Shown here piece by piece: positions 26,195 through 35,116 of a stretch of 62,447 nt of DNA. Source of the DNA: Planctomycetaceae bacterium (GTDB lineage: Bacteria > Planctomycetota > Planctomycetia > Pirellulales > Pirellulaceae); NCBI GenBank assembly GCA_947463915.1, contig CANHVO010000006.1, positions 1 through 62,447 of the forward strand, written 5' to 3'. A program made the position numbers and the translations under genes. Numbering within the stretch: the first letter of the stretch is position 1; each line of letters starts with the position of its first letter. The notes beneath the pieces were generated by a model. The model was not told the origin of the DNA. It worked only from the letters and a program-made list of their open reading frames with translations, and searched no databases.

Positions 26195-26743
26195 ATGGGG
26201 AGTTTTGGTATTACTTCGTCGGAGTTCGAGTGTTTCATCGGTTCGATCGAGACTCGGGTAATGCAAACGGTTTGGCGTGTCACACGTAACCAAGCTGATG
26301 CCGAGGATGCCGTTCAGGCTGCGCTAAGTACGGCCTGGCGTCGTAGGGAAGTTTTGGCTGCGCATCCTAATCCCGTCGCTTTGATGCTCAAAATTTGCAT
26401 CGATGCTTCGTTGGACTTGGTTAAGAAGAAACGTTCGACGCGTGGAACTTTAGAACGATATGTCAACGCAGATATTCAGCCAACAAGAATCGCCGCTCCA
26501 TCTGAACTTGCCGAAAGTGAAGAGTCCATTGCCCTCATTTTGTTCGAAATCCAACAGCTTCCGCGAAACCTGTCGGAGGCAATTTTGATGCGATTGGTCA
26601 ATGAGCTTCCCTACAGTGAAATTGCCTCGGCACTTGATTGCACAGAGGTAGCGGCTCGCAAATACGTTCAGCGTGGCAGGAGTCAGTTGCAGGCTAGACT
26701 GCGATGCCTAGATCTCGATCAATTCACTGGAGGAAACCGATGA
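26195..26743 (+). CDS. ECF-type RNA polymerase sigma factor
   Basis: 182 residues with the two conserved regions of ECF sigma factors. Region 2 spans about 20-80 (RNQADAEDAVQAALSTAWRR, the -10-binding helix). Region 4 spans about 118-170 (LPRNLSEAILMRLVNELPYSEIASALDCTEVAARKYVQRGRSQLQ, helix-turn-helix for the -35). It directs RNA polymerase to a small set of promoters, usually under control of a membrane anti-sigma factor. Its stop overlaps the start of the next gene (ATGA), which encodes a single-span membrane protein and is the natural candidate partner. No clear Shine-Dalgarno sequence precedes the ATG. Confidence 0.9.
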   Translation: MGSFGITSSEFECFIGSIETRVMQTVWRVTRNQADAEDAVQAALSTAWRRREVLAAHPNPVALMLKICIDASLDLVKKKRSTRGTLERYVNADIQPTRIAAPSELAESEESIALILFEIQQLPRNLSEAILMRLVNELPYSEIASALDCTEVAARKYVQRGRSQLQARLRCLDLDQFTGGNR

Positions 26744-27657
26744 ACGAATCCAGGGATGATTGGGAATTGGGACTTGAGTTTCCTCACTGGAAAAGAGAGT
26801 TGCAATCGGATATTCCACCCGATGCGATTGACGGCATGCGTGCTGTAATCCGAGATTTTCACGCATCGAATCGAAAAAGCGTCGTGTCGGCGAGAGACCG
26901 AATCGAAAGTGTTTCGTTGGCAATTAAGCATCCTGTCATCGATCGCGTTCCGCGATGGCTGGGCTATGCGGGGGCAGCGATTGCCGTGCTGGCATCTTGC
27001 GTCGTGACTGTTCTCCTGTCCAACCATTCGCATCGCAGTTTCGTTGATACCAATGTAAACAATCGGGAATTGAGTCTTGGTGCAAGCAATTCGCAGTTGT
27101 TTCCTTCGATGATGGTTTCTTTAACAAGTCCTCGAAATTCGATTCAGTCGTTTGCTCGAATTCGAAATGCAAGTTTCGAAGATGCCGAGTTCAGAGCTTA
27201 TCAATCGGAGTCGCAACCGATCCCTGGATGGTTCTTTCCTACTCCGTGTAGAGATGCTGGATATCGGGTCGAAATCGATTCGCTGGAACGGTGCGACGGT
27301 CGTCGTTCTGCTGTTATCGATTGTCGAGTGGAGCAGCCCGGTCTGATAGGGAATTTAATGCAAACGCTGGATGCGACGGGCTATCGGAACAAAACGATTC
27401 GCTTGACCGCGGCTTTGCGTGCCGACGTTGCTGACGACGGCGGGCAGGTTCAGATGTGGTTGCGAATAGACGATGAGGATATGGGCATCGGCTTCTTCGA
27501 TAACATGGAAGATCGGCCGGTTCGAACGAATGACTGGCAATACGTGGAGATCGTTGCTCGTGTTCCTAGGAACGCGCAATTCATTAATTTTGGTGCGTAC
27601 CTTCGTGGAACTGGCACTGCTTGGATCGATGATTTTCAATTGGAAGTAATTGACTAG
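26740..27657 (+). CDS. Membrane protein with carbohydrate-binding-like outer domain, putative anti-sigma partner
   Basis: 305 residues from ATG 26740, chosen because GGAGG (26729-26733) lies just before it and the start overlaps the sigma stop. The N-terminal cytoplasmic part (about 1-70) has no zinc-finger HxxxCxxC motif. One membrane helix lies near 75-95 (YAGAAIAVLASCVVTVLL). The outer C-terminal part (about 140-305) resembles a galactose-binding/CBM-like jelly roll: SFEDAEF near its start, and late in it MWLRIDDEDMGIGFFDNMEDR and GTGTAWIDDFQLEVID. Such domains often end in a buried Asp-Asp-Phe strand. I infer it senses an extracellular sugar or wall component and controls the sigma factor; this is not proven. 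Confidence 0.8.
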   Translation: MNESRDDWELGLEFPHWKRELQSDIPPDAIDGMRAVIRDFHASNRKSVVSARDRIESVSLAIKHPVIDRVPRWLGYAGAAIAVLASCVVTVLLSNHSHRSFVDTNVNNRELSLGASNSQLFPSMMVSLTSPRNSIQSFARIRNASFEDAEFRAYQSESQPIPGWFFPTPCRDAGYRVEIDSLERCDGRRSAVIDCRVEQPGLIGNLMQTLDATGYRNKTIRLTAALRADVADDGGQVQMWLRIDDEDMGIGFFDNMEDRPVRTNDWQYVEIVARVPRNAQFINFGAYLRGTGTAWIDDFQLEVID

Positions 27658-27945
27658 CGGATCGTCGCGAAGCCCAATGGCACTCACTTTGCATTTGGTC
27701 CAGTCAAATTACTTAGCTAGCGCCAAAAGTCTTAAGTCCCTTCCCCTTTTTTTGCCGAAAAAAACGAAAGAAGGCGAAAGAAAATCAAATTGTTGCTTCC
27801 CCATTCGGTGGTCATTATGGCTGCGGACGAAGAGAGTCATTGATCAACATGAACTCATTTATTCGAGAGCGCCTGTTTTAGGCTTTTTCGCTTTTTTCGG
27901 CTCATTTGTCTTATCAAAAACGGAAGAAACTTCTGGTTCAAAGCA

Positions 27946-28863
27946 CTACTCTAGTGCCTCTTCCTTTGTCGGTTGCGATAAGATTACCCAAACCGTCGAT
28001 GCAACAACCAAGGTGATACCGAGCATGCTCCCCAAGGTTGGGATCCGCTGCTCCATGTACCACTTTACCAAGGCTGCGACCACCACTTGCGACAGCCCAA
28101 CGACGCTGACTCGGGCCGGGGTGCCAGTTGAAAAGGCCTTCGTCAAACAAAGTTGCCCCACCGTTGCCGCAACCCCGACACCAATCAACCGAGTCAACGC
28201 TGCGAAATCGATTGGGCGAGTTGGTGTCGCAACCGGTATCAAGAGCCAAACAACCAAACTGCAAGCCGTTGCCACGCCAGAAAAATGCGCCACCACTGCG
28301 CGAGTGTCGATGTCTTTTACTCGATGCAAATTGATCAATGCCACGCCGCTCAGCATGCCGGCTAATATTGCCGCTGGAATAGCCGTTTCTGGGGACGATA
28401 GGCTGCTTTCGGTAGAAACGGCATCGAGACTGCTAGAGTAAACAAGCCACATCCCGAGGCAGCTGATTGCGAGAGCTACCCATGTTTTCTTGGACGGAAG
28501 GATACCGAGCAATGGCCAGGATAAAACCGCGACCCAAAGCGGATACATGTTGCTCAAGGCCAAAACGATCTCAACGTCGTAATGGGTCATTGCGTAAAAT
28601 CCACAAATCATGCTGGCCCAGCCCGAAAGCGATCGGACCCAAAGCGTCACCGGCTTAAGGAAGACGAGTCTTACTCCAGCGGTCAATGTCAGGCCAATCG
28701 CCAACACGGTAGCGACACCAGAGCGTACCATTGTGATCCAAGGGTAACTAAACTGTTCTTTGAGCGATTCGGCAAGCAAAGCCATAATCGCAAAGAAAAT
28801 TGACCCCACCAGCATCCATAAATAAGCCAAAAAAGTCTCCTCAATGTTATTCTGACTTGCCAT
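27946..28863 (-). CDS. DMT-family (EamA) transporter
   Basis: 305 residues, ten predicted membrane helices in two EamA repeats (about 10-140 and 165-300), as usual for drug/metabolite exporters. Recognisable features are the first-helix YLWMLVGSIFFAIMALLAE, WASMICGFYAMTHYDVEIVLALSNMYPLW and, in the second repeat, GVAATVGQLCLTKAFSTG. The substrate is unknown; family members export amino acids, purines or other metabolites. It stands alone, converging with the sigma/anti-sigma operon and diverging from the sugar isomerase. Confidence 0.88.
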   Translation of the reverse strand: MASQNNIEETFLAYLWMLVGSIFFAIMALLAESLKEQFSYPWITMVRSGVATVLAIGLTLTAGVRLVFLKPVTLWVRSLSGWASMICGFYAMTHYDVEIVLALSNMYPLWVAVLSWPLLGILPSKKTWVALAISCLGMWLVYSSSLDAVSTESSLSSPETAIPAAILAGMLSGVALINLHRVKDIDTRAVVAHFSGVATACSLVVWLLIPVATPTRPIDFAALTRLIGVGVAATVGQLCLTKAFSTGTPARVSVVGLSQVVVAALVKWYMEQRIPTLGSMLGITLVVASTVWVILSQPTKEEALE

Positions 28864-28961
28864 AGGCTACAGAAACACCACGATATGGTAAATGTCCTCT
28901 CGTCCCTTTCTCGGAACTGCGACGAATATTCGATCCTCTAATACGTGAAAGAATCGTCCGC

Positions 28962-29777
28962 ATGAAGTCAGCCATAACGTTGTCGCTCGTCGAAGAAGCA
29001 CGAGGCGGGCCGTTCGTTTTTTGGGGCGATGCTAAAAATGCGATCTTTCAAGCAAAGCAGTTGGGTTTTGACGCAATCGAGATTTTTCCACCGGACGCAG
29101 ATAGTCTTCGGCATTTGTTTCTAGACAAGGTTTTGGCGGACATGGGCATGTCGGTTGCCGCCGTTGGAACAGGAGCCGGCTGGGTGAAACATCGGCTTCA
29201 GCTCGCGGACGAAGATCAAATTGTCCGGCAGCGCGCCGTAGACTTTATCAAGACTATTATTGACTGCGCTGCCGAGTTGGGGGCTCCTGCCATCATTGGC
29301 TCCATGCAGGGGAGATCGAGCCAAGCCGTTAGGAAAGAGACCGCGAATGCATATCTGCGCGACGCCCTCGATACTTTGGGGCGACATGCGGCTCAATACG
29401 ACAAGGTCCTGCTTTTCGAACCACTCAATCGATACGAAACAGATCAAGCTAACACACTTGATCAGGGCCTTGCTTTGATTGAGGGGATGCCGAATGTTCG
29501 GTTGCTCGCGGATCTCTTTCACATGAACATTGAGGAGGCGGATATCGCCAGTTCGATTCGTCGTACCGGCCATGCAATTGGTCACGTGCACTTCGCCGAT
29601 ACCAACCGCATGGCAGTCGGCTTCGGGCACTTGGACGTACCACACATCATTTCCGCATTGAGGGATATCAACTATTCAGGATACCTAAGCGCTGAGGTTT
29701 TTTCCAAACCCGATGCAATCCAAGCTGCACAAAAGACGATCGATTCTTATCGCGCCGCGACAGCGCAGGTGGGATAG
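28962..29777 (+). CDS. Sugar phosphate isomerase/epimerase-like TIM-barrel protein
   Basis: 271 residues, the xylose-isomerase-like AP-endonuclease-2 fold. Metal-binding acidic and histidine residues are apparent in LLFEPLNRYE, VRLLADLFHMNIEE, IGHVHFADTNR and GYLSAEVF. The family isomerises or epimerises sugars or sugar-derived acids (myo-inositol, tagatose, hydroxypyruvate and others); the substrate here cannot be told. The last codons and the stop (GTGGGATAG) fall inside a dispersed repeat arm (29769-29791), so the native C-terminus may have been replaced or the repeat landed at the stop. Confidence 0.85.
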   Translation: MKSAITLSLVEEARGGPFVFWGDAKNAIFQAKQLGFDAIEIFPPDADSLRHLFLDKVLADMGMSVAAVGTGAGWVKHRLQLADEDQIVRQRAVDFIKTIIDCAAELGAPAIIGSMQGRSSQAVRKETANAYLRDALDTLGRHAAQYDKVLLFEPLNRYETDQANTLDQGLALIEGMPNVRLLADLFHMNIEEADIASSIRRTGHAIGHVHFADTNRMAVGFGHLDVPHIISALRDINYSGYLSAEVFSKPDAIQAAQKTIDSYRAATAQVG

Positions 29778-29850
29778 GCTTCCAGCCTGTCATCGGCAAG
29801 TTCTCTTAGACTTCACCCAAGCATTTGCGACTTCGGCGGGACAAGCTCAC
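29769..29850. repeat. Two repeat fragments after the isomerase
   Basis: 29769-29791 is one arm of the GTGGGATAGGCTTCC family, whose two-armed copy lies at 48985-49062. 29817-29850 matches the minus-strand reading of the 129-bp tandem unit at 61614-62447 (AAGCATTTGCGACT, then CGGCGGGACAAGC) with two differences in 34 bases. No gene is seen between 29778 and 29970. Confidence 0.8.
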
Positions 29851-29970
29851 CGCGTGGACTTCGTTGTGGCTAGGTCGCTGCTCAAGTAGAATCAAGTATT
29901 CCCGATCCTGTTCGACATTGCCCCCGAATTGACTGGGCCAAGTCATTTCCCTCCGAAGTTTGAGAAAACG

Positions 29971-32625
29971 ATGCGTTTGATAGCTAGTGCATTTGGATTA
30001 TGGGCCGTGGCTGCGACGGTTCGTTTGCACGCCGACGACAGTATTTCGTACAACCGAGATATCCGACCGCTACTCTCGGATCGCTGCTTCGCTTGTCATG
30101 GTCCGGACGAAGGGAAACGAGAGGGGAACCTGCGTCTTGATCTAGCCGACGATCCGCTCGGCCCGTTTCGCACGGCAGAGTCCAATTCCGTGGATGGTAC
30201 CAAAGGCAACAGTCAAGCGATCAAACCAGGCCATCCAGACCAGAGCGAAGTATGGACAAGAATTTCGACCGATGATCTATCGATCCAAATGCCTCCACCG
30301 GAGTCTGGCAAGAAGGCTCTCACTCTTGAACAACGCGACCTGTTTCGTAAGTGGATCGAGCAAGGTGCAAAGTACGAAAAGTTCTGGTCCTTCGAACCAC
30401 TTCGGTCTCAAACGCATCCGACCGTAGAGCATCCGAACTTAGCTTCGAATCGAATCGACCAGTTTGTTGTCGCGTCACTGAAGAAGCACGGCCTTGAGCC
30501 TCAGCCTTTGGCTGATAAGCGAACGCTGATTCGTCGCGTAACATTAGACCTCACGGGCTTGCCGCCCACACGTGAAGAGATCGCTCAGTTTGAATCGGAC
30601 AACTCGCCGGACGCTTACGAAAAATTGGTCGACCGCTTGTTGGGGGCGCCACAGCACGGTGAACATTGGGCTCGCCATTGGTTGGACTTAGTTCGATTCG
30701 CGGATACCAACGGTATGCACCACGACCACTATCGCGAACTGTCGCAGTACCGCGATTGGGTCATACGAGCCTTCAACGCCAACATGCCCTTTGACCAATT
30801 CACTACCGAGCAACTTGCGGGCGATTTGTTGGAGAACGCGTCTATCGATCAACAAATTGCGTCTGGTTACAACCGGCTACATATGGTGATGGACAAAGGA
30901 ACGAATCCACCGCAGGAAAGCTACACTAGGAATGTCGTCGATCAGGTGTCTGCCTTCGGAACGGTGTTCATGGGAATGACGCTGGAGTGCGCGGTTTGCC
31001 ACGATCACAAATACGATCCGGTTAAGCAAAAGGATTTCTATCAGCTCTTCGCGTTCTTCAACAACATCGACGGCGATCCGGAAACTCCTGGTCGAGAGCA
31101 ACAACCGCCGCTGATTCGCTTGCCGTCGCCGAAACAGTCGCGAAACCTGGGCGAGATTGACTCGCAACTTGCTTCAGCCAAGTCCATCGTCAATCAATTG
31201 AAGCAGACGCTCAACGAAGCAACCGCAGCCAAGACTGCGAGTGAAGCAAAAGCTAAGGCTGACGCTGAAGCCAGAGTCGAAGCAGTTAAGCCTGAAACTA
31301 TCACGAAATCTGAGAAGGCTCAAGAAAGCACTCAAGCTGCGTCAAAGCCTGACGCTGAAGAACCTTCCCCGGAGGCCGAACGAATTAAGGCTCTGACAAG
31401 TCAGCTCAAAGACAAGGAAGAGGAGCTTCGTCGAATCCAATCCTCGCGAGACGAACTGCAACGAGAGATTCCGTTAGCGTTAGTTATGAAAGAACGCGCC
31501 GACCTGCGTCCGGCTTACATTCTCAAACGCGGTGCCTACGATCAGCCCGGCGATGAAGTCACGCGAAACACGCCTTCATTCTTGCCACCCGCCGAATCCA
31601 GCGGCAATAGCTTGACTCGACTTGACCTGGCCCGATGGATCACTGACAAGCGTCACCCGCTGATGGCTCGCGTGACGGTCAATCGCTTTTGGCAACAGCT
31701 TTTCGGCGTCGGCTTAGTGAAGACCTCCGGCGACTTCGGCGCTCAGGGCGAATACCCGAGGCACCCTGAGTTATTAGATGATCTGGCGAACACCTTCATC
31801 GATTCGGGTTGGAATATCAAGTCGCTGATTCGATCGATAGTGACGTCGCAGACCTATAAGCAATCATCACGCGTTTCGCCCGAGGTGTACATCAACGACC
31901 CCGAAAATCGGATGCTCGCACGCGGCTCACGGATTCGTTTAGATTCGGAAGTCATTCGCGATCAAGTGTTGGCCATAAGTGGCTTGTTGAATAGCGAGAT
32001 GTACGGCAAGAGCGTCAAGCCGCCTCAGCCTGCGGACCTTTGGAGAACTGTTTCGATGGTTTCGTCCTCGACCTATTCTTTCAAGGAAGACACCGGCGAC
32101 AAGATCTATCGACGAAGCTTCTACACGTTTTGGAAGCGAGCGATGCCACCTCCACAGATGACGATCTTCGATGCGCCAACTCGTGAAAGTTGCACTTCGC
32201 GACGTGAACGCACCAATACGCCCGTTCAAGCTTTGTTGATGATGAACGAGAGCCAGTACTTTCAAGCCGCTCGACACTTCGCAATGACTTTGTTGAAAAC
32301 GCAGACTCAAGGTGGCGATCGCGCTCAAGCTGCCCCTTCACAAACGGGTGACTCAAATCGGCTTACAATAGCCTTTGAGACGATCACCGGACAATTGCCC
32401 AAGGATGCCGAGTTATCCGATCTGCTCCATGGCTTAAACAGCTTCCGCGAGATCTATCGCGAGGATGTGGAGGCAGCCCGAGCGATGACTGCCGACCTAA
32501 GTTCGAGTGCATCAACTTTGAGTGACGCAACATTGAGTAGCGATGCTGATCGAATCGAGCTAGCCGCATTTACGATGGTCGTGAATGCACTTTTCAGTCT
32601 TGATACAGCCAAAACGAGAGAATAG
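29971..32625 (+). CDS. Planctomycete cytochrome-c/DUF1549/DUF1553 protein
   Basis: 884 residues from ATG 29971; an upstream TTG at 29929 is less likely because the signal peptide (MRLIASAFGLWAVAATVRL) starts at 29971. A haem-binding CFACH (39-43) lies in a planctomycete cytochrome c domain. DUF1549 follows (DQFVVASLKKHGLEP, NGMHHDHYRELSQYRDWV) with a second CAVCH, then DUF1553 near the C-terminus (DLARWITDKRHPLMARVTVN, GSRIRLDSEVIRDQ, TPVQALLMMNE). Between them is an Ala/Lys/Glu-rich coiled-coil insert (about 385-495). The next gene, a DUF1501 protein, starts 6 bp after the stop; this pairing is typical of planctomycetes. It is likely periplasmic, but the reaction is unknown. Confidence 0.92.
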   Translation: MRLIASAFGLWAVAATVRLHADDSISYNRDIRPLLSDRCFACHGPDEGKREGNLRLDLADDPLGPFRTAESNSVDGTKGNSQAIKPGHPDQSEVWTRISTDDLSIQMPPPESGKKALTLEQRDLFRKWIEQGAKYEKFWSFEPLRSQTHPTVEHPNLASNRIDQFVVASLKKHGLEPQPLADKRTLIRRVTLDLTGLPPTREEIAQFESDNSPDAYEKLVDRLLGAPQHGEHWARHWLDLVRFADTNGMHHDHYRELSQYRDWVIRAFNANMPFDQFTTEQLAGDLLENASIDQQIASGYNRLHMVMDKGTNPPQESYTRNVVDQVSAFGTVFMGMTLECAVCHDHKYDPVKQKDFYQLFAFFNNIDGDPETPGREQQPPLIRLPSPKQSRNLGEIDSQLASAKSIVNQLKQTLNEATAAKTASEAKAKADAEARVEAVKPETITKSEKAQESTQAASKPDAEEPSPEAERIKALTSQLKDKEEELRRIQSSRDELQREIPLALVMKERADLRPAYILKRGAYDQPGDEVTRNTPSFLPPAESSGNSLTRLDLARWITDKRHPLMARVTVNRFWQQLFGVGLVKTSGDFGAQGEYPRHPELLDDLANTFIDSGWNIKSLIRSIVTSQTYKQSSRVSPEVYINDPENRMLARGSRIRLDSEVIRDQVLAISGLLNSEMYGKSVKPPQPADLWRTVSMVSSSTYSFKEDTGDKIYRRSFYTFWKRAMPPPQMTIFDAPTRESCTSRRERTNTPVQALLMMNESQYFQAARHFAMTLLKTQTQGGDRAQAAPSQTGDSNRLTIAFETITGQLPKDAELSDLLHGLNSFREIYREDVEAARAMTADLSSSASTLSDATLSSDADRIELAAFTMVVNALFSLDTAKTRE

Positions 32626-32631
32626 ACACTC

Positions 32632-34110
32632 ATGAACGATGAACTTTTAGAAGAGTATCGTTGGCTGCAGAATCGCCGCCGATTCCTGAATCGTTCTGCG
32701 GTCGGATTGGGTGCAGCCGTGCTTGGGTCTCTCGCGGCCCAACGAGCAACGGCATCGCTACCCGAGCTACCGCATTTCCGTCCACGCGCTAGTCGAGTTA
32801 TCTTTCTGTTCATGGGCGGCGCGCCCAGCCAGATTGATTTGTACGACTACAAACCGGGCTTGGAGGAAAAGTACAAACAGCCTCTGCCCGAAGATATCCG
32901 CGATGGTCAGCGCGTCACTGCCATGACCGATGGCAAGGAAAAGCTGATTCAGCCCTCGATTTTTAAGTTCGCTCAGCAAGGCAAGTGCGGAAAGTACATG
33001 AGCGAACTGTTGCCGCATTTGTCGACGGTGGTAGATGACTTGTGCTTCATCAAATCGATGCGCACCGAAGCGATCAATCACGATGAAGGCAAGACTCAGT
33101 TTTGTACCGGTTCGCAGGTTCAAGGCAAGCCCAGCCTTGGTGCATGGCTAAGCTACGGACTAGGGTCGCTCAACAAGAACTTGCCCGACTTCATCGTGTT
33201 GAATTCGGCCTTTTGGTCCGGCGATCAACAGAATGTTCAAGCTCTTTACAGCCGACTATGGGGGACTGGTTTTTTACCATCCAAGTATCAGGGCGTGGCC
33301 TTTCAGTCTGCTGGCGATCCCGTTCTGTTTTTGTCTAATCCGACCGGAGTTTCGCGAAATAGCCGCAGCAAGATGCTCGACTTGGTAACGCAACTCAATC
33401 ACCGGCACGCTGCTGAGATTGGCGACCCAGAGATTCAAACTACGATCGCTCAACAGGAAATGGCCTTCCGTATGCAAGCCTCGGTACCAGAATTGACCGA
33501 CTTGAGCGATGAACCCGAGTCGATCAAGAGCTTGTACGGCCCTGAGGTAGAGAAGTCTGGTTCGTTCGCACGCAATTGTTTACTCGCTCGACGGATGGTC
33601 GAGCGCGGAGTCCGCTTTGTGCAGGTGTTCCACCGCGGATGGGATCATCACAGCGCGTTGCCTGCGAAGCTTCGAGGCCAATGCAAAGACGTGGATAAGC
33701 CTTGGGCCGCACTCATTCAAGATCTGAAGCAGCGAGGAATGTTGGAAGACACCCTCGTGGTGTGCTCGGGCGAATTCGGACGCACGGTCTATTGCCAAGG
33801 CAAGCAGAACGAGACGGACTATGGTCGTGACCACCATCCAAGGTGCTTTACGGCTTGGTTGGCTGGCGGTGGAATCAAAGGGGGTATCGAGCATGGTCGA
33901 ACTGACGAATACAGCTACAACATTGTCGATGCGAACGGTCAGAAGACGACGCGATTCGAAGACGATGCCGTACACATCAACGATCTCAACGCAACCATCC
34001 TCCATCAGCTTGGTATCGACCACCGCCGCTTTACATTCGCCTATCAAGGCCTAGACCAACGACTGACAGGAGTCGAAGAGGCGCATGTCGTCCAAAAGAT
34101 CTTGGCTTAG
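32632..34110 (+). CDS. DUF1501 protein with Tat signal
   Basis: 492 residues. The N-terminus has a twin-arginine-type signal (RRRFLNRSAVGLGAAVLGSLAA). The body matches DUF1501, a sulfatase/alkaline-phosphatase-like fold: FLFMGGAPSQIDLYDYKP, SMRTEAINHDEG, VVCSGEFGRT and YGRDHHPRCFTAWLAGGGIKGG are the landmark segments. It follows the cytochrome/DUF1549/DUF1553 gene by 6 bp and is surely co-transcribed. The two proteins presumably work together in the periplasm. The biochemical role of this common pair has not been established to my knowledge. Confidence 0.92.
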   Translation: MNDELLEEYRWLQNRRRFLNRSAVGLGAAVLGSLAAQRATASLPELPHFRPRASRVIFLFMGGAPSQIDLYDYKPGLEEKYKQPLPEDIRDGQRVTAMTDGKEKLIQPSIFKFAQQGKCGKYMSELLPHLSTVVDDLCFIKSMRTEAINHDEGKTQFCTGSQVQGKPSLGAWLSYGLGSLNKNLPDFIVLNSAFWSGDQQNVQALYSRLWGTGFLPSKYQGVAFQSAGDPVLFLSNPTGVSRNSRSKMLDLVTQLNHRHAAEIGDPEIQTTIAQQEMAFRMQASVPELTDLSDEPESIKSLYGPEVEKSGSFARNCLLARRMVERGVRFVQVFHRGWDHHSALPAKLRGQCKDVDKPWAALIQDLKQRGMLEDTLVVCSGEFGRTVYCQGKQNETDYGRDHHPRCFTAWLAGGGIKGGIEHGRTDEYSYNIVDANGQKTTRFEDDAVHINDLNATILHQLGIDHRRFTFAYQGLDQRLTGVEEAHVVQKILA

Positions 34111-34137
34111 GCATCAGTCTTAGGCCCGAATGGGCCG

Positions 34138-34338
34138 GCATATCCTCTGCCGGTGGTGATAACCACCGGTTGCATATCCACAAATAACGCAAAAGCCCGA
34201 AGGGCTGACATACATTGGGTTTCATGATAAGAAGGCGTAACAAGATGCGTGTGTCGGCCTTTCAGGCCTTTGCGTTTCAATCGCAATCTGTCACCGGGGC
34301 CTTCGACCCCGGCATAGGATGTGTCAGCCTTTCAGGCT
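34138..34338. repeat. Cluster of short hairpins, composite repeat copy 1
   Basis: In order: GGCATATCC then GCCGGTGG/CCACCGGT (34149-34170), GCCCGAAGGGC (34195-34205), GGCCTTTCAGGCC (34256-34268), CCGGGG/CCCCGG (34294-34312) and AGCCTTTCAGGCT (34326-34338). The first two parts recur in the same order at 53957-54021. There is no gene in this stretch. Confidence 0.75.
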
Positions 34339-34384
34339 TCGAGCAAGGCGACGGCCAGCGGAGATTGAACTAGCACAGAGCGAC

Positions 34385-34872
34385 TTAGCGGACGTCTTTG
34401 CCGATGTTCATAAGCTGGGCAAAGACTTCCTCGGCTTTATCGTTAGTCGTTGATCGTGCCTGCAGGGGAAAAGACATCAGAGTATGCTTTGCTACATTGT
34501 TATGGAATTCAGAAACTCGTTGCCGTAGTTCACGTCGAAGGACTTCCCTGCCGGAGAGTTCCCCATCGCGGTTTCGAGCCGTTCTACGATCGCCTTCAGG
34601 CGTTCTGCTGAAAAAGCCCGATGTCTTCGAATATTGATTTGGGCTGGCTTGATGGTGGCTGCAACCGCATTTCCGAGGGACTCATGTTGATAACGCAAGC
34701 CTGGTAGTGATGCGTCAGAATGTTCTGTGTTATGCGGGAAGAAATGCGCGGCGTGTTCATTGAGAATCAGCTTTAGGAAGTAGCCTTCCTCGGCAAGACA
34801 CGACTGCAGAAAATCTTTACCAACAATATGCATCGGTTTTCGGTCTACTTGAGCCATTGATAGCAACGACAT
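34385..34872 (-). pseudogene. Hypothetical gene with a probable frameshift
   Basis: The uninterrupted frame 34872 to 34492 gives 126 residues ending NYGNEFLNSITM. In a different frame, sequence continuing from 34510 to a TAA at 34385-34387 also reads as good protein: EFHNNVAKHTLMSFPLQ, then KAEEVFAQLMNIGKDVR. Joining NYGNEF to HNNVAKH gives a smooth product of about 160 residues, and removing eight bases near 34505-34515 would restore it. I infer a recent frameshift (or a sequencing error). The family is not recognised; DASLPGLRY lies in the middle. It is part of a decayed stretch with the truncated exonuclease upstream. Confidence 0.5.
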
Positions 34873-34922
34873 CCGTTAAACGAGCAACTGAGGAACACTA
34901 ATCTTCACTAATTGACGCTAAT

Positions 34923-35108
34923 TTAGGACGGTAAGCATTCTCCCTGATTGGTGAAGGTTTCGGGAACGAATTGATCTGAGATTGGTTTTAGTTTTCCATA
35001 GAATGTGCGTTTCAGTTCCGGCTCAACAATGACTGCACCAAAGCAAATCATCGAATAGTCGCCAGGAATCGGACCATCGGATTCGATGTCTACCATGACG
35101 TAGGGCAT
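34923..35108 (-). pseudogene. Truncated DnaQ-like 3'-5' exonuclease fragment
   Basis: 61 residues. MPYVMVDIESDGPIPGDY and SMICFGAVIVEPELKRTFYG match the beginning of a DEDDh-type exonuclease family whose members are about 170-190 residues long. The first catalytic Asp and Glu (VDIESDG) are present. The similarity ends after KPISDQFVPE, and the remaining residues (TFTNQGECLPS) are unrelated; the later catalytic motifs are missing. The following bases carry a short AT-rich sequence that may be another repeat. It is most likely a gene remnant cut off by a rearrangement. Confidence 0.6.
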
Positions 35109-35116
35109 AACTGGCT

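Noticed and set aside
27650-28441. A 263-codon plus-strand open frame
   Set aside because: Antisense to the DMT transporter, and its product has no family signature; the minus strand has ten regular helices.
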